This document shows, piece after piece, positions 17,611-26,359 of a DNA stretch of 64,000 nucleotides. The notes under the pieces were generated by a model. The model worked only from the letters and a program-made list of their open reading frames with translations, ran no database searches and was not told where the DNA came from. The translations under genes were made by a program, and so were the position numbers. The stretch spans positions 124,001 through 188,000 of the forward strand of contig NZ_NFJQ01000006.1 in assembly GCF_002159945.1 (NCBI RefSeq), in the 5' to 3' direction. The DNA is from Cloacibacillus sp. An23. Lineage in GTDB: Bacteria; Synergistota; Synergistia; Synergistales; Synergistaceae. The first letter of the stretch is position 1. Each line of letters begins with the position of its first letter.

Positions 17611-17991
17611 ATGAACTTTACGTTCTTCCTGGTCCTGTTTTTTATAATAGGCACGCTCTTCTTCGGCATCGCCTTTCCGTTCATAATAATGTTCGCGGGC
17701 GTGATGCTCGTCGGCTTCGCAGTACTCGCGCTGCTGCGCCTCATGCGCGGAGGTTCCGGCTTCACGGTCTACACTTCGCGCGGAGCCGGCAGGCGCGCGG
17801 AAGAGCCGGAGGAACCGTCCCGCAGAAGAATATTCGCAAGCGATGAACCGGGCCGCGCGCGCGAAAACCGCGCGCCGCGTGGAGACTACATAAACGTAGC
17901 CGCCGACGACGAAGAGATGGCCGAAGCCGTAGAAGTGATAGAACTTCCAGCCACGGCCCTGCGCAAAGACGACGGGGAAGAGACGGAATAA
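17611..17991 (+). CDS. Small membrane protein with charged cytoplasmic tail
   Basis: Protein of 126 residues. N-terminal ~45 residues are almost wholly hydrophobic (two helices, FFLVLFFIIGTLFFGIAF and MFAGVMLVGFAVLALL); the rest is hydrophilic, rich in Arg and acidic residues. RBS AAGGGGAAATAA lies upstream and the gene is 13 bp after rlmN, so it is co-transcribed. No family recognised. Confidence 0.7.
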   Translation: MNFTFFLVLFFIIGTLFFGIAFPFIIMFAGVMLVGFAVLALLRLMRGGSGFTVYTSRGAGRRAEEPEEPSRRRIFASDEPGRARENRAPRGDYINVAADDEEMAEAVEVIELPATALRKDDGEETE

Positions 17992-18110
17992 AAAGCGCGC
18001 GGAGTTAAACGGCGCAATCTATGCCGCCCGGCGAGTATCCCGCGCGGCATACTCGGCGAAGGCTTAGTCGCGGCCTACTGCGGCTGCCGCCGCGTCCCCA
18101 TGCCGCTAGC

Positions 18111-19076
18111 TCACGCCCGCCTGCCGGTAAGCTGGCGGCACGTAACCGCGGATACGACGCCCTCCCCACGAGGTCTCTTGTGGGAAGCGTCACTGTGATG
18201 GTGCGGCTCTCTCGCCGTGACCGACGATTGGCAAATCTGTAATTTGCTTAGCAATATCTTCCGGCGAATAGAACTTATGCGCTTATGCGACGCGTAAAAA
18301 TATTCGTTATCGTTCCTGTGTGATCTTTCCGCCTTCCCGTTATGACGCGGCGTATACGGCTTTATCAGCTTATGCCTTATCACGCACTGCTCCAAATGAT
18401 TTTCAAAGAGCGTAGGTTTGTCTTTGTCAGAGGTAAACCGGTTCGTAAATTCCGTCCTGTTGTCGCTATGGACACATTTCACACGAAATTTGAAGAACCT
18501 CAGCATATGCGTCAGGAATGCTGCCGAGCTGTACGTGCTGTATTCTTCAGCTTCGACATAGCGGAAACGGCTATACTCGTCTATCGCAGTATATTGATAG
18601 AACTGTTTCCCCTCCGCTTCTCCGACGAGGCACGACTTCGGCACGAACTTAACGTCCACCTGTACGCGCTGCCCTGGATACTGCATTCGCTCGTTGGGCT
18701 TGGAAACGCATTTAGGGTTAGGCAGAGTGATGCGTACGGCTCCGATACGCTTCATCACCCTATAGAGAGCTGAAATGCTTCTGGAGTATCCTCTTTTCCT
18801 CAGTTTAACCAAAAGTACTACAAGCCTTGTGTTCTTGTTATGCCTCAGCATATTCCGTATAAGCAGGAGCTCCGCCGGAGAATGTTCATTCGGATGATGG
18901 CGTGGACGCCTCGACTTGTCACGAAAGGATTCGAGAGAACCATCGTAACGCTTCATCCACCTGTAAACATACTGCCTGTTCGTGGCATACCGTGCGGTGG
19001 CTTTAGTAACGCCGTACTTTATCGCGTACTTGATAAGAGATTGCCTGTAACGTTTCTTTTGTGATATTTTACTCAT
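18111..19076 (-). pseudogene. IS481/IS3-like (rve) transposase, 3'-truncated
   Basis: Reads MSKISQKKRYRQSLIKYAI at the N-terminus with a HTH (GVTKATARYATNRQYVYRWM). The rve catalytic core follows, with QVDVKF (D1), VHSDNRTEF (D2; Arg where Gly is usual) and HNGKAERSHR plus the Glu-containing helix. After FYASHKRISSI the sequence leaves the family and runs into GC-rich flanking DNA, so the last ~60 residues are missing or replaced. Nearly the same DNA recurs, with an internal deletion, at ~31000-31440. The copy is probably inactive by itself. Confidence 0.8.
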
Positions 19077-19189
19077 GCGGGAAACCGTCCACCTGTCAGT
19101 GGATTTGTGGTGAAATTACTTTACAGCATGGACAGGCTTCCCGCTTTTGTTTTGTGTTTTCTTGCGTATTCACATTAACTCATATCTTA

Positions 19190-19704
19190 CATATATTGAG
19201 TCTTATATACCTCTGCTCTCTGTTGCATAGGTATGGTAAATCTACAGGCTTTATATCTCGTATGAATCTCGAACATATTGACAATGATGGCTTCTATTCT
19301 GTCTATTATGGCATTATCAATACTGCCTTCATTAAAGACAAATGCCGCTTCATCAACATATTGCTGCAAATGCTTCCAAGAAACAGAACTATAATTCCCC
19401 TGATTCGGGATTTTAAATTACTTCCAAAAGCCCTCAATCGTGTTGGTATGAACGTCACCGTCAACATATTAACCCGTATTATGATTGACTTTCCCGTGTT
19501 CATAACCAAAATCTTTAAACTTGTCATAAGCCGTAAACTCATATGTGTAAATAATAGAATCGGCCAAGACAAGCTAACTAAAAATACCTAACAAAGTTTC
19601 AAACTTTGTATTGTCAATAACTTTAGTACCGACATACCCGCTTCTTGCAATCATGCAAAATACGGCTGTTTTACCAGCCGCACCACGCTTTGTATGAGCC
19701 TTAC
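19190..19704 (-). pseudogene. ISXO2/IS1595-like transposase remnant
   Basis: Minus-strand reading with several in-frame stops still shows the family order: KRGAAGKTAVFCMIARSG, then YVGTKVIDN, a degenerate middle (YTYEFTAYDKFKDFGYEH), then VHTNTIEGFWK and the terminal helix FNEGSIDNAI. The N-terminal zinc-finger part is absent; the right end abuts the regulator at 19705. Lower GC than the host chromosome. Confidence 0.75.
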
Positions 19705-20250
19705 TTATGATATTGGTGGAGCACAAACAGTTAGAAGTTCTATTATTTGATGCAATGGATTTGAAAACGTAAAAGGTTTAGCAGCATCGTAATAAATGCT
19801 GTCGCCTGGATGAAGATCATATGTAGCCCCTTCGTACTGGAAACGTAGTTGGCCTTTCACAACTATCATAAATTCTTCTCCATCGTGAGAAGAAAAGAAA
19901 TATTCTGTATTCGGAAGAATTGTTATATAAGTGGCCTGCATTTTTTTCCCGTTTGCACCTCCTTGTAGTGGCTCGTATATCAAAGTTTTATTATCAGACC
20001 ATAGACGCTTTCGTTCAGCTTTACGTACCACAACATCTTGACTAAGTTCTGTCTCAAAAAAATATACGATTGGTACCCCATAAAACTGAGCTAACCTTCG
20101 TAAGGTTGAGATTGTCGGTTCAACTTTTCCAGTTTCTAGCTGGCTTAAATAACTAGCTGATAAGCCAACGCCGCTGCTTACATCTTTGAGATATAGCTTT
20201 TTTCGTTTCCGTAAATTTTTTAGTTTTTCATGCAATAATTCGTGACTCAA
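19705..20250 (-). CDS. XRE-family regulator with C-terminal cupin (PuuR-like)
   Basis: About 181 residues from a TTG at 20250, chosen because GGAG lies ~8 nt upstream; an ATG seven codons earlier (20271) has no RBS. An HTH_3 domain occupies ~10-65 (LYLKDVSSGVGLSASYLSQL, then TISTLRRLAQFYGVP) and a Cupin_2 beta-barrel ~105-180 (SHDGEEFMIVVKGQL, LHPGDSIYYDA). Such proteins sense small molecules in the cupin pocket and control amine, amino-acid and betaine catabolism. It is divergent from the lyase-TRAP cluster and the only intact regulator in the island, so it is the best candidate regulator of that cluster. Confidence 0.85.
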   Translation of the reverse strand: MSHELLHEKLKNLRKRKKLYLKDVSSGVGLSASYLSQLETGKVEPTISTLRRLAQFYGVPIVYFFETELSQDVVVRKAERKRLWSDNKTLIYEPLQGGANGKKMQATYITILPNTEYFFSSHDGEEFMIVVKGQLRFQYEGATYDLHPGDSIYYDAAKPFTFSNPLHQIIELLTVCAPPIS

Positions 20251-20421
20251 TATAAACACTCCAATGTTCATAACATCTATAATTTTAATATAATTCTAAA
20301 CAAAAATTTTTAACATTTTTGCTTACATCATACTTTGTCTATGATATATTATTTCGTCATATTTATGCAAACAAAAAATGTTATAGTAATTTAACTACAT
20401 ATCATATACATATATACTATA

Positions 20422-21279
20422 ATGTATCCACGACAAGATATTCTAAAGGCCTAAGAGAACGCGCTATAAAATATCTTTTATCCGGGCACTCCTACAGAGA
20501 AACGGCTAAAACATTCAACGTCGGTACGCCTGCACTCGGACAATGGAAGAAAATGCTGGAAGAACAGGGAGATTTTCAAGATAAGCCTTGCAGAAAGTAT
20601 TTCAGAAAAATAGAGCCTAAAAACTGGAAGAATATCTCCGAGAGCATCCCGACTCCTATCTTCGAGAAATAGCTGGAGTATTCGGCTGCTCCATCGCCGC
20701 AGTCTCCAAAACTCTGAAATCTATGGGGTACACCAAGAAAAAAGAACGTCACATACAAAGAGCAGGATGTCCAAAAAGTAATCGAGTATCTGCAAAAGAT
20801 AAGGATATACGGCCGGAAACAGTCGCTTATATAGATGAGACTGGGATAGACAGAGCTATATCTACAGAGAGCGCGCCTGGTCGAAAAGAGGAGTCGGGAT
20901 TCCAGGCCGTATAAGCGGTAAGACGTATAAAAGGGTAGGCCTGGCCGCAGCATTGTACCGAGGCCAGCTGACAGAGCCTATGCAGTACGAAGGCACGATT
21001 GACGGAGAACTATTTGAAGAATGGCGAAGAAAGTTTTTATGTCCAGCCTTGGAATATGGGAGTACGCAGATAATGGACAACGTATCATTCCACAGTAAGA
21101 AAAAAGTTAAGGATATAGCAAGCAGTTTTGGACATAGGGTAATATTCTTCCCGCCGTACTCGCCTGAGCTTACCCATATAGAGCGTTGCTGGGCCGCATT
21201 AAAAAAGACTCTGAAAGGCGTTATTGATTCTGTTGCATCCATTGATGACGCTTTGCGTATATGTTTACAAAGAAAATGA
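20422..21279 (+). pseudogene. IS630-family transposase, frameshifted
   Basis: Three frames together give one IS630 transposase. The HTH part is YSKGLRERAIKYLLSGHSYRE to MLEEQGDF. The frame changes near 20625 to EEYLREHPDSYLREIAGVFG, again near 20795 to TVAYIDETGI (first Asp), and again near 20870. The last stretch holds IMDNVSFHSKKK (second Asp) and SPELTHIERCWAALKK (Glu). At least two frame breaks make it a pseudogene unless programmed slippage is used. Confidence 0.8.
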
Positions 21280-21429
21280 CTATATAACAGATTTTGAAAA
21301 AATCGACTAAAGGATGTTTTTTACTGCAGAATCTACGCTGTCAAGAAGTCTATGGTTTTGCTAAACGCCCTATTGATAGTTATGCTTGTTTATATTATCA
21401 AATTAATGGGTTAGAGATGGGAATATAAT

Positions 21430-21459
21430 TTGACATTATCAAATTTATATGATTAAATT
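21430..21459 (+). promoter_or_regulatory. Putative promoter/operator of the lyase-TRAP cluster
   Basis: TTGACA (21430-21435), 17-18 nt spacer, TTAAAT/TAAATT -10. The spacer contains the imperfect dyad ATCAAATTTATATGAT, a candidate operator for the HTH-cupin regulator. It is ~75 bp upstream of the first lyase RBS. Confidence 0.5.
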
Positions 21460-21533
21460 ACATCATTGAGAAACATATAATTTTTAGGTGCCTTTTTAAC
21501 AAATTCAATATTAATACTTGGGGGGGAGCTATT

Positions 21534-23120
21534 CTGAATAGATCTCTAGGTAATGGTTTTGCTAAAATAGGTTATGCGTCCGAAATTTCGCAGGTTGAAC
21601 TGGGAACACATGATATTACGCTTGTTGAATTCATAGCGATAGTACGTTATAACAGTAAAGTCGTGTTAACTCCAGAGTATGTTGAACGAGTAAAAAAATC
21701 TAGAACCCTAGTTGAAAAGTTCCTTAATGAGAACAGGGCTATCTATGGATTGACAACAGGTTTTGGCGATAACGTAAGGAAGGTTATTCCCCAAAGTGAA
21801 GCAGAAAGGCTTCAGCGCAATATTATACGTTCACATGCTGTAAGCGTAGGAGAACCTCTATCAGAAGAAGGAGTACGTGCTCTGTGGTTGATGCAATTAC
21901 TAAGCTTAGGGCGCGGATATTCTGGTATTAGACCTGATGTTTTGACTCTCATTGCAGAATGTCTTAACAGAAAAGTGTATCCATATGCGCCTTCAGAAGG
22001 AAGCATACAAAATCTTCCAGTTGAAGGTTATGTAAACTTAGTCCTTATGGGGGAAGGGCAAGCTTGGCTAGGCAATCAGCTTGTGACTGGACATGAAGCA
22101 CTAAAATCAGTTGGATTAGATCCGCTATCTCCAGCCTGCAAAGAAGGGTTATGCCTCACTAATGGCATTAACGGGGCAGAGGGACTTGCTCTTATTGCAC
22201 TACATGACTCTATTTTGGCGGCTCAGACAGCTGATATTTCAGGTGCTATGGCTTTCGAGGTACTGCGAGGTACATTGTTGGGATGCGATTATAGGCTTCA
22301 TTCGCTTAAAGAGCATCCTGAACAGGCTGGATGCGCTGCGAATATCAGATTGATATTGAGTGACAGTGAAATAGCCGCTAATTCAATGTATCACAGAGTG
22401 CAAGATCCGTACGTTATACGCTGTATTCCTCATGTTCATGGGGCAGCAAAACGCTTCATGAAGGATGTCTCAATTAGTCTTATTAGAGAAATGCTATCTT
22501 GTAATGATAACCCCATAGTGTGGCCAGATGGCAACGGAGAAGGTTTGATGGGGTCAAATTTCGACGGAACTTACGTTGGAGCCGGTTCTGATATTCTTTG
22601 CATGGCGTGCGCAAATATTGCCAAAATCTCTGAGAGACGTACAGATAAGCTTACTAATCAGAGTTTAAGCGGAGGTTATCCTGCGTTTTTAGCTGATAAA
22701 CCTGGGGTGGACAATGGATATATGATAGCCCAGTATACCGCATCTGCGCTTGTCAATGAAATTAGAGGACTCTGCATTCCCGCCACATCAGACAGCGTTC
22801 CAGTCAGTGCGAACTGGGAAGATCCTATTAGCATGGCTTGGTGGGCTGCAATGAAAGCAGTACACGTTGCTTGTAAGCTACAATATGTAATCGCCATAGA
22901 ATTAATGACTATGTCACGAGCTTTTGATCTAACTCGTGTAGAATACGGACACTTTTCAAGTGCTACACAATCGGTACATGACAAGATACGGGAAGTTGTG
23001 CCTTATATAAAAGGCGACAGGTATTTGGGGCCTGATATAGAAGCCATTTATTCCATGGTAAAAAATGGTGATATTGTAAAAAATGTTCAGGCCCGTATCG
23101 GTACTACACTGGCATTTTAA
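21534..23120 (+). CDS. HAL/PAL-fold lyase paralogue 1 (subtype A), MIO triad absent
   Basis: 528 residues if started at the CTG at 21534, which has GGGGGGAG 5 nt upstream. This start aligns residue for residue with the ATG starts of the paralogues; the first in-frame GTG (21663) would delete the conserved LVEFIAIVRY helix. The aromatic amino-acid lyase fold is clear: IYGLTTGFGDN (catalytic Tyr), RSHAVSVGEPL (His), GLCLTNGIN (Asn), VQDPYVIRCIP (Gln/Tyr/Arg), GSNFDGT and ANWEDPISM (Glu). Where lyases have GASGDL, which cyclises to MIO, this has GSIQNL, so no MIO can form. A cofactor-free elimination, as reported for ergothionase, is the leading hypothesis; substrate unknown. Confidence 0.85.
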   Translation: MNRSLGNGFAKIGYASEISQVELGTHDITLVEFIAIVRYNSKVVLTPEYVERVKKSRTLVEKFLNENRAIYGLTTGFGDNVRKVIPQSEAERLQRNIIRSHAVSVGEPLSEEGVRALWLMQLLSLGRGYSGIRPDVLTLIAECLNRKVYPYAPSEGSIQNLPVEGYVNLVLMGEGQAWLGNQLVTGHEALKSVGLDPLSPACKEGLCLTNGINGAEGLALIALHDSILAAQTADISGAMAFEVLRGTLLGCDYRLHSLKEHPEQAGCAANIRLILSDSEIAANSMYHRVQDPYVIRCIPHVHGAAKRFMKDVSISLIREMLSCNDNPIVWPDGNGEGLMGSNFDGTYVGAGSDILCMACANIAKISERRTDKLTNQSLSGGYPAFLADKPGVDNGYMIAQYTASALVNEIRGLCIPATSDSVPVSANWEDPISMAWWAAMKAVHVACKLQYVIAIELMTMSRAFDLTRVEYGHFSSATQSVHDKIREVVPYIKGDRYLGPDIEAIYSMVKNGDIVKNVQARIGTTLAF

Positions 23121-23141
23121 TGCATGAGAAAGGAAAATATC

Positions 23142-24725
23142 ATGGATCGAGTGGCAAAACTAGATATAGTAAAACTTAGTAAATGCATTACAATTCAAAA
23201 TGTTTGTATCGGTCCAGGCCCACTTCCCTTAGAAGAATTTATTGCCGTGGTACGATATGGAGCAAAGGTTAAGTTTTCGGACGAGTATAGGCAAAGGGTC
23301 GTCAGATCCCGCATTCTCGTAGAAAAAATCCTTGACGAAAATAGGGTTGTGTATGGTCTTACTACTGGTTTTGGCGATAATGTCAGGACAATTATCCCAC
23401 AGGAAGAGGCAATCGAACTACAATACAATATATTGCGCTCTCATGCCGTATCTGTAGGAGAGCCACTGCCTGAGGACGAAGTACGGGCTATATGGCTTAT
23501 GCAATTATTAAGTTTGGGCAGAGGGTATTCCGGTATTAGAATGGAAATGCTGGATTTGATAGCTCAATGCTTGAACAGTGGGATTTATCCATTTGTACCC
23601 AGATTCGGATCAGTTCAAGCTCTTGTTCTAGAAGCAAATGTAAATCTTGTCCTCATAGGTGAAGGACAGGCTTGGTACAAAGGTGAGCTGCTTACCGGCG
23701 CAGAAGCATTGCAAAAGGCCGGATTAAGCCCATTGGCTCCAGCTTGTAAAGAGGGGCTATGTTTAACAAATGGCGCAAACTCTGCCACGGGGCTTGCTGC
23801 ACTGGCACTATATGACTCCCTTATAGCTGTACAGACAGCGGACGTCTCTGCGGCAATGTCATATGAAGCACTAAAGGGGAATATTCTAGCTTGCGATCCT
23901 CGGTTGCATTCAGTGAAAGAGCATCCTAATCAAATTACCTGTGCTGAGAATATAAGGATTCTTTTACACGATAGTTCTATAATGGAAAACAACAAAGGTC
24001 AAAGTGTACAAGATCCTTTAGCGCTTCGGTCAGTGCCCCAAATGCATGGTGCAGTAAAGCGATATTTAGCAGACGCAGGGACAGATATTTTAGAAGAAAT
24101 GGCATCGTGCAGCGATAATCCTGTTTTATGGCCTGATGGAGACGATGGCGTAGCTCTGATGGGAGCAAATTTTGATAGTACGTTTTCCAGCGGAGCTGCT
24201 GACATTATCTCTATAGCGGATTCTAATTTAGCGAAGCTTCTAGAGCGCAGAATAGACAAGCTTACAAACAGAAATTTCAGTGGCTACCCGGCATTTCTAG
24301 CAGCAAAGCCGGGTGTAGACAACGGTTACATGATACTACAATACACAGCTGCTGGGCTTGTCAATGAGATTCGAGGATTGGCGCTTCCTGCGACGGCTGA
24401 TAGCATTCCGACGTGTGCGAACTGGGAAGATCCTGTAAGTATGGGACTGCTTGCTTCTCAGAAAGCTCTTGATATTGCACAAAAACTACAATACATCGTC
24501 GCCATAGAGCTCATGGTCACTTCCCGTGCTTTTGACTTGTTTACTGAAGGCGTAGGTTGCTTCGCGTCTGCGACGCAAGCTGTACGCGACAAGATTCGTA
24601 CGATAGTACCACCAATGACGGGGGACAGACATCTTAGTCCTGAGGTAGAAAAAGTCAAGAAAATAGTCTCGGAAGGTGAAATTATCCGCGTTGCTGAAAC
24701 ATATGTCGGAAATCTTGGCTATTAA
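23142..24725 (+). CDS. HAL/PAL-fold lyase paralogue 2 (subtype B), MIO triad absent
   Basis: 527 residues from ATG 23142 (AAGGAAAA RBS); this start matches paralogue 3 exactly in length to the EEF-AVxRY helix, so the ATG at 23124 is rejected. Conserved: VYGLTTGFGDN, RSHAVSVGEPL, GLCLTNGAN, ANFDST, ANWEDPVSM. The MIO position reads GSVQAL. Unlike subtype A, the second catalytic Tyr is Leu (VQDPLALRSVP) and the Asn-rich motif is CSDNPVLW. ERRIDKLTNRNFSGYPAF differs from the GGYP form of subtype A. These differences imply a different substrate or mechanism from its neighbours 1 and 4. The gap to paralogue 1 is 21 bp, so they share an operon. Confidence 0.87.
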   Translation: MDRVAKLDIVKLSKCITIQNVCIGPGPLPLEEFIAVVRYGAKVKFSDEYRQRVVRSRILVEKILDENRVVYGLTTGFGDNVRTIIPQEEAIELQYNILRSHAVSVGEPLPEDEVRAIWLMQLLSLGRGYSGIRMEMLDLIAQCLNSGIYPFVPRFGSVQALVLEANVNLVLIGEGQAWYKGELLTGAEALQKAGLSPLAPACKEGLCLTNGANSATGLAALALYDSLIAVQTADVSAAMSYEALKGNILACDPRLHSVKEHPNQITCAENIRILLHDSSIMENNKGQSVQDPLALRSVPQMHGAVKRYLADAGTDILEEMASCSDNPVLWPDGDDGVALMGANFDSTFSSGAADIISIADSNLAKLLERRIDKLTNRNFSGYPAFLAAKPGVDNGYMILQYTAAGLVNEIRGLALPATADSIPTCANWEDPVSMGLLASQKALDIAQKLQYIVAIELMVTSRAFDLFTEGVGCFASATQAVRDKIRTIVPPMTGDRHLSPEVEKVKKIVSEGEIIRVAETYVGNLGY

Positions 24726-24754
24726 TTTTTAAATTTAGCAGAAGGAGGATCTGT

Positions 24755-26335
24755 ATGGACGAAATATATATGCTTACTCCAGAGAAGATCGGAAGAGCTA
24801 ATAATATATATACAGTAATATTAGACAAGGCACCAATCAGTATTGAAGAGTTCGTAGCCGTCGCGCGTTATCACGCAATCGTTGAGTTTTCACAAGAATA
24901 TATTGATAGAGTCATTGCATCGAGAAACCTTGCTGCTAGATTTTTGGATGAAAATAGAAAGATATACGGCTTAACAACTGGATTTGGCGAGAATGTAAAC
25001 AGAATTATTCCCCAAGATGAAGCTGTGGAGCTGCAAATCAATATAATTAGATCTCATGCAACCTCAGTAGGGAAGCCTTTAAAGGAAGAAGCTGTGCGAG
25101 CCGTGTGGCTTATGCAGCTCCTTAGTTTAGGCAAGGGATTTTCTGGAATTCGTATTGAGACACTTTTCCTGATAGCTAACGCTCTTAATGTAGGACTTAC
25201 TCCTTATGTTCCAGGAGAAGGCTCTGTACAGTATTTGGCTATTGAGGCGCAAATGAACCTTGTCCTGATGGGAGAAGGAAAGGCATGGTACAAAGGACGC
25301 CTTTTAGCTGCTAATGAAGCTTTATATGAAGCAGGACTTAAGCCTTTTGTCCCTGCCTGTAAGGAAGGGCTGTGTCTGACCAACGGAGCTAACTCAGCAA
25401 CTGCGCTCGCTGCATTAGCCCTATATGACTGTGCCGTTGCAGTTCAGACTTCCGATATTGCAGCCGCAATGTCATACGAAGCACTTAAAGGAAATATTCT
25501 AGCTTGTGACCCTAGAGTACAGTCGCTAAAGGAGCATCCGCATCAGGCTGCGTGTGCCAGAAACATAGTCCGCCTGCTTAGCGACAGCGGGATCGCGTCT
25601 AAATATAAGGGCGCGCGTGTGCAGGATCCACTAGCATTGAGATCCATTCCGCAGATGCACGGCGCGATAAAATGTATGATTCAAGATTGCGCCAAGGACA
25701 TTCTGGAAGAGATGGACTCGTGCAGCGATAATCCAATTCTTTGGAATGCACCTAACGAAGAATGCGGTTTGATGGGAGCAAATTTTGACGGTACCTACGC
25801 AAGCGGAGCAGCAGATATTTTGTGTATAGCATCAGCAAATTTAGGCAAGCTTTTGGAACGTCGCATAGATAAACTCACAAATCGCCATTTTAGTGGATAT
25901 CCAGCATTTCTGGCAGAAAATCCGGGGGTAGATAACGGATATATGATAGTCCAATATACTGCGGCAGGCTTACTAAACGAAATCCGAGGCTTGTCTTTAC
26001 CTTCAACGGCGGACAGTATTCCGACATGCGGTAACTGGGAAGATCCAGTAAGTATGGGGTGGTGGGCCTCTCGCAAAGCATGGTATGTTGGGAAGAAAAT
26101 ACAGTACATAGCTGCAATAGAAATTATGACATTGTGTAGAGCTTTTGACTTAGAAAAAGAGGATGCATGTTTCTCTTCAGCGACAAGCGCAGTACATGAC
26201 AAAGTACGTTCTGTTGTACCGCCAATCACTGAAGATCGTCACTTTGGGCCGGATATAGAAAAAGTATTCAGCTTAGTGCGAAGTGGAGAAGTTATAAAAA
26301 CGGCTGAAGAAATTACCGGGACTCTCGAATTTTAG
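24755..26335 (+). CDS. HAL/PAL-fold lyase paralogue 3 (subtype B), MIO triad absent
   Basis: 526 residues; ATG at 24755 with a strong GAAGGAGG RBS. Closest in motifs to paralogue 2: GANSAT, VQDPLALRSIPQMHG (Leu for Tyr), CSDNPILW, ERRIDKLTNRHFSGYPAF, DSIPTCGNWEDPVSM. The MIO position reads GSVQYL. It keeps IYGLTTGFGEN, the RSHATSVGKPL His and the GLCLTNG Asn. Lies 29 bp after paralogue 2. Cytoplasmic, probably a homotetramer as in the family. Confidence 0.88.
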   Translation: MDEIYMLTPEKIGRANNIYTVILDKAPISIEEFVAVARYHAIVEFSQEYIDRVIASRNLAARFLDENRKIYGLTTGFGENVNRIIPQDEAVELQINIIRSHATSVGKPLKEEAVRAVWLMQLLSLGKGFSGIRIETLFLIANALNVGLTPYVPGEGSVQYLAIEAQMNLVLMGEGKAWYKGRLLAANEALYEAGLKPFVPACKEGLCLTNGANSATALAALALYDCAVAVQTSDIAAAMSYEALKGNILACDPRVQSLKEHPHQAACARNIVRLLSDSGIASKYKGARVQDPLALRSIPQMHGAIKCMIQDCAKDILEEMDSCSDNPILWNAPNEECGLMGANFDGTYASGAADILCIASANLGKLLERRIDKLTNRHFSGYPAFLAENPGVDNGYMIVQYTAAGLLNEIRGLSLPSTADSIPTCGNWEDPVSMGWWASRKAWYVGKKIQYIAAIEIMTLCRAFDLEKEDACFSSATSAVHDKVRSVVPPITEDRHFGPDIEKVFSLVRSGEVIKTAEEITGTLEF

Positions 26336-26359
26336 CACACAGCTAGGAAGGGGTTTAGA

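Noticed and set aside
19061-19591. 176-codon plus-strand frame as a gene
   Set aside because: The minus strand carries ISXO2-like transposase motifs; the plus frame has no RBS or domain.
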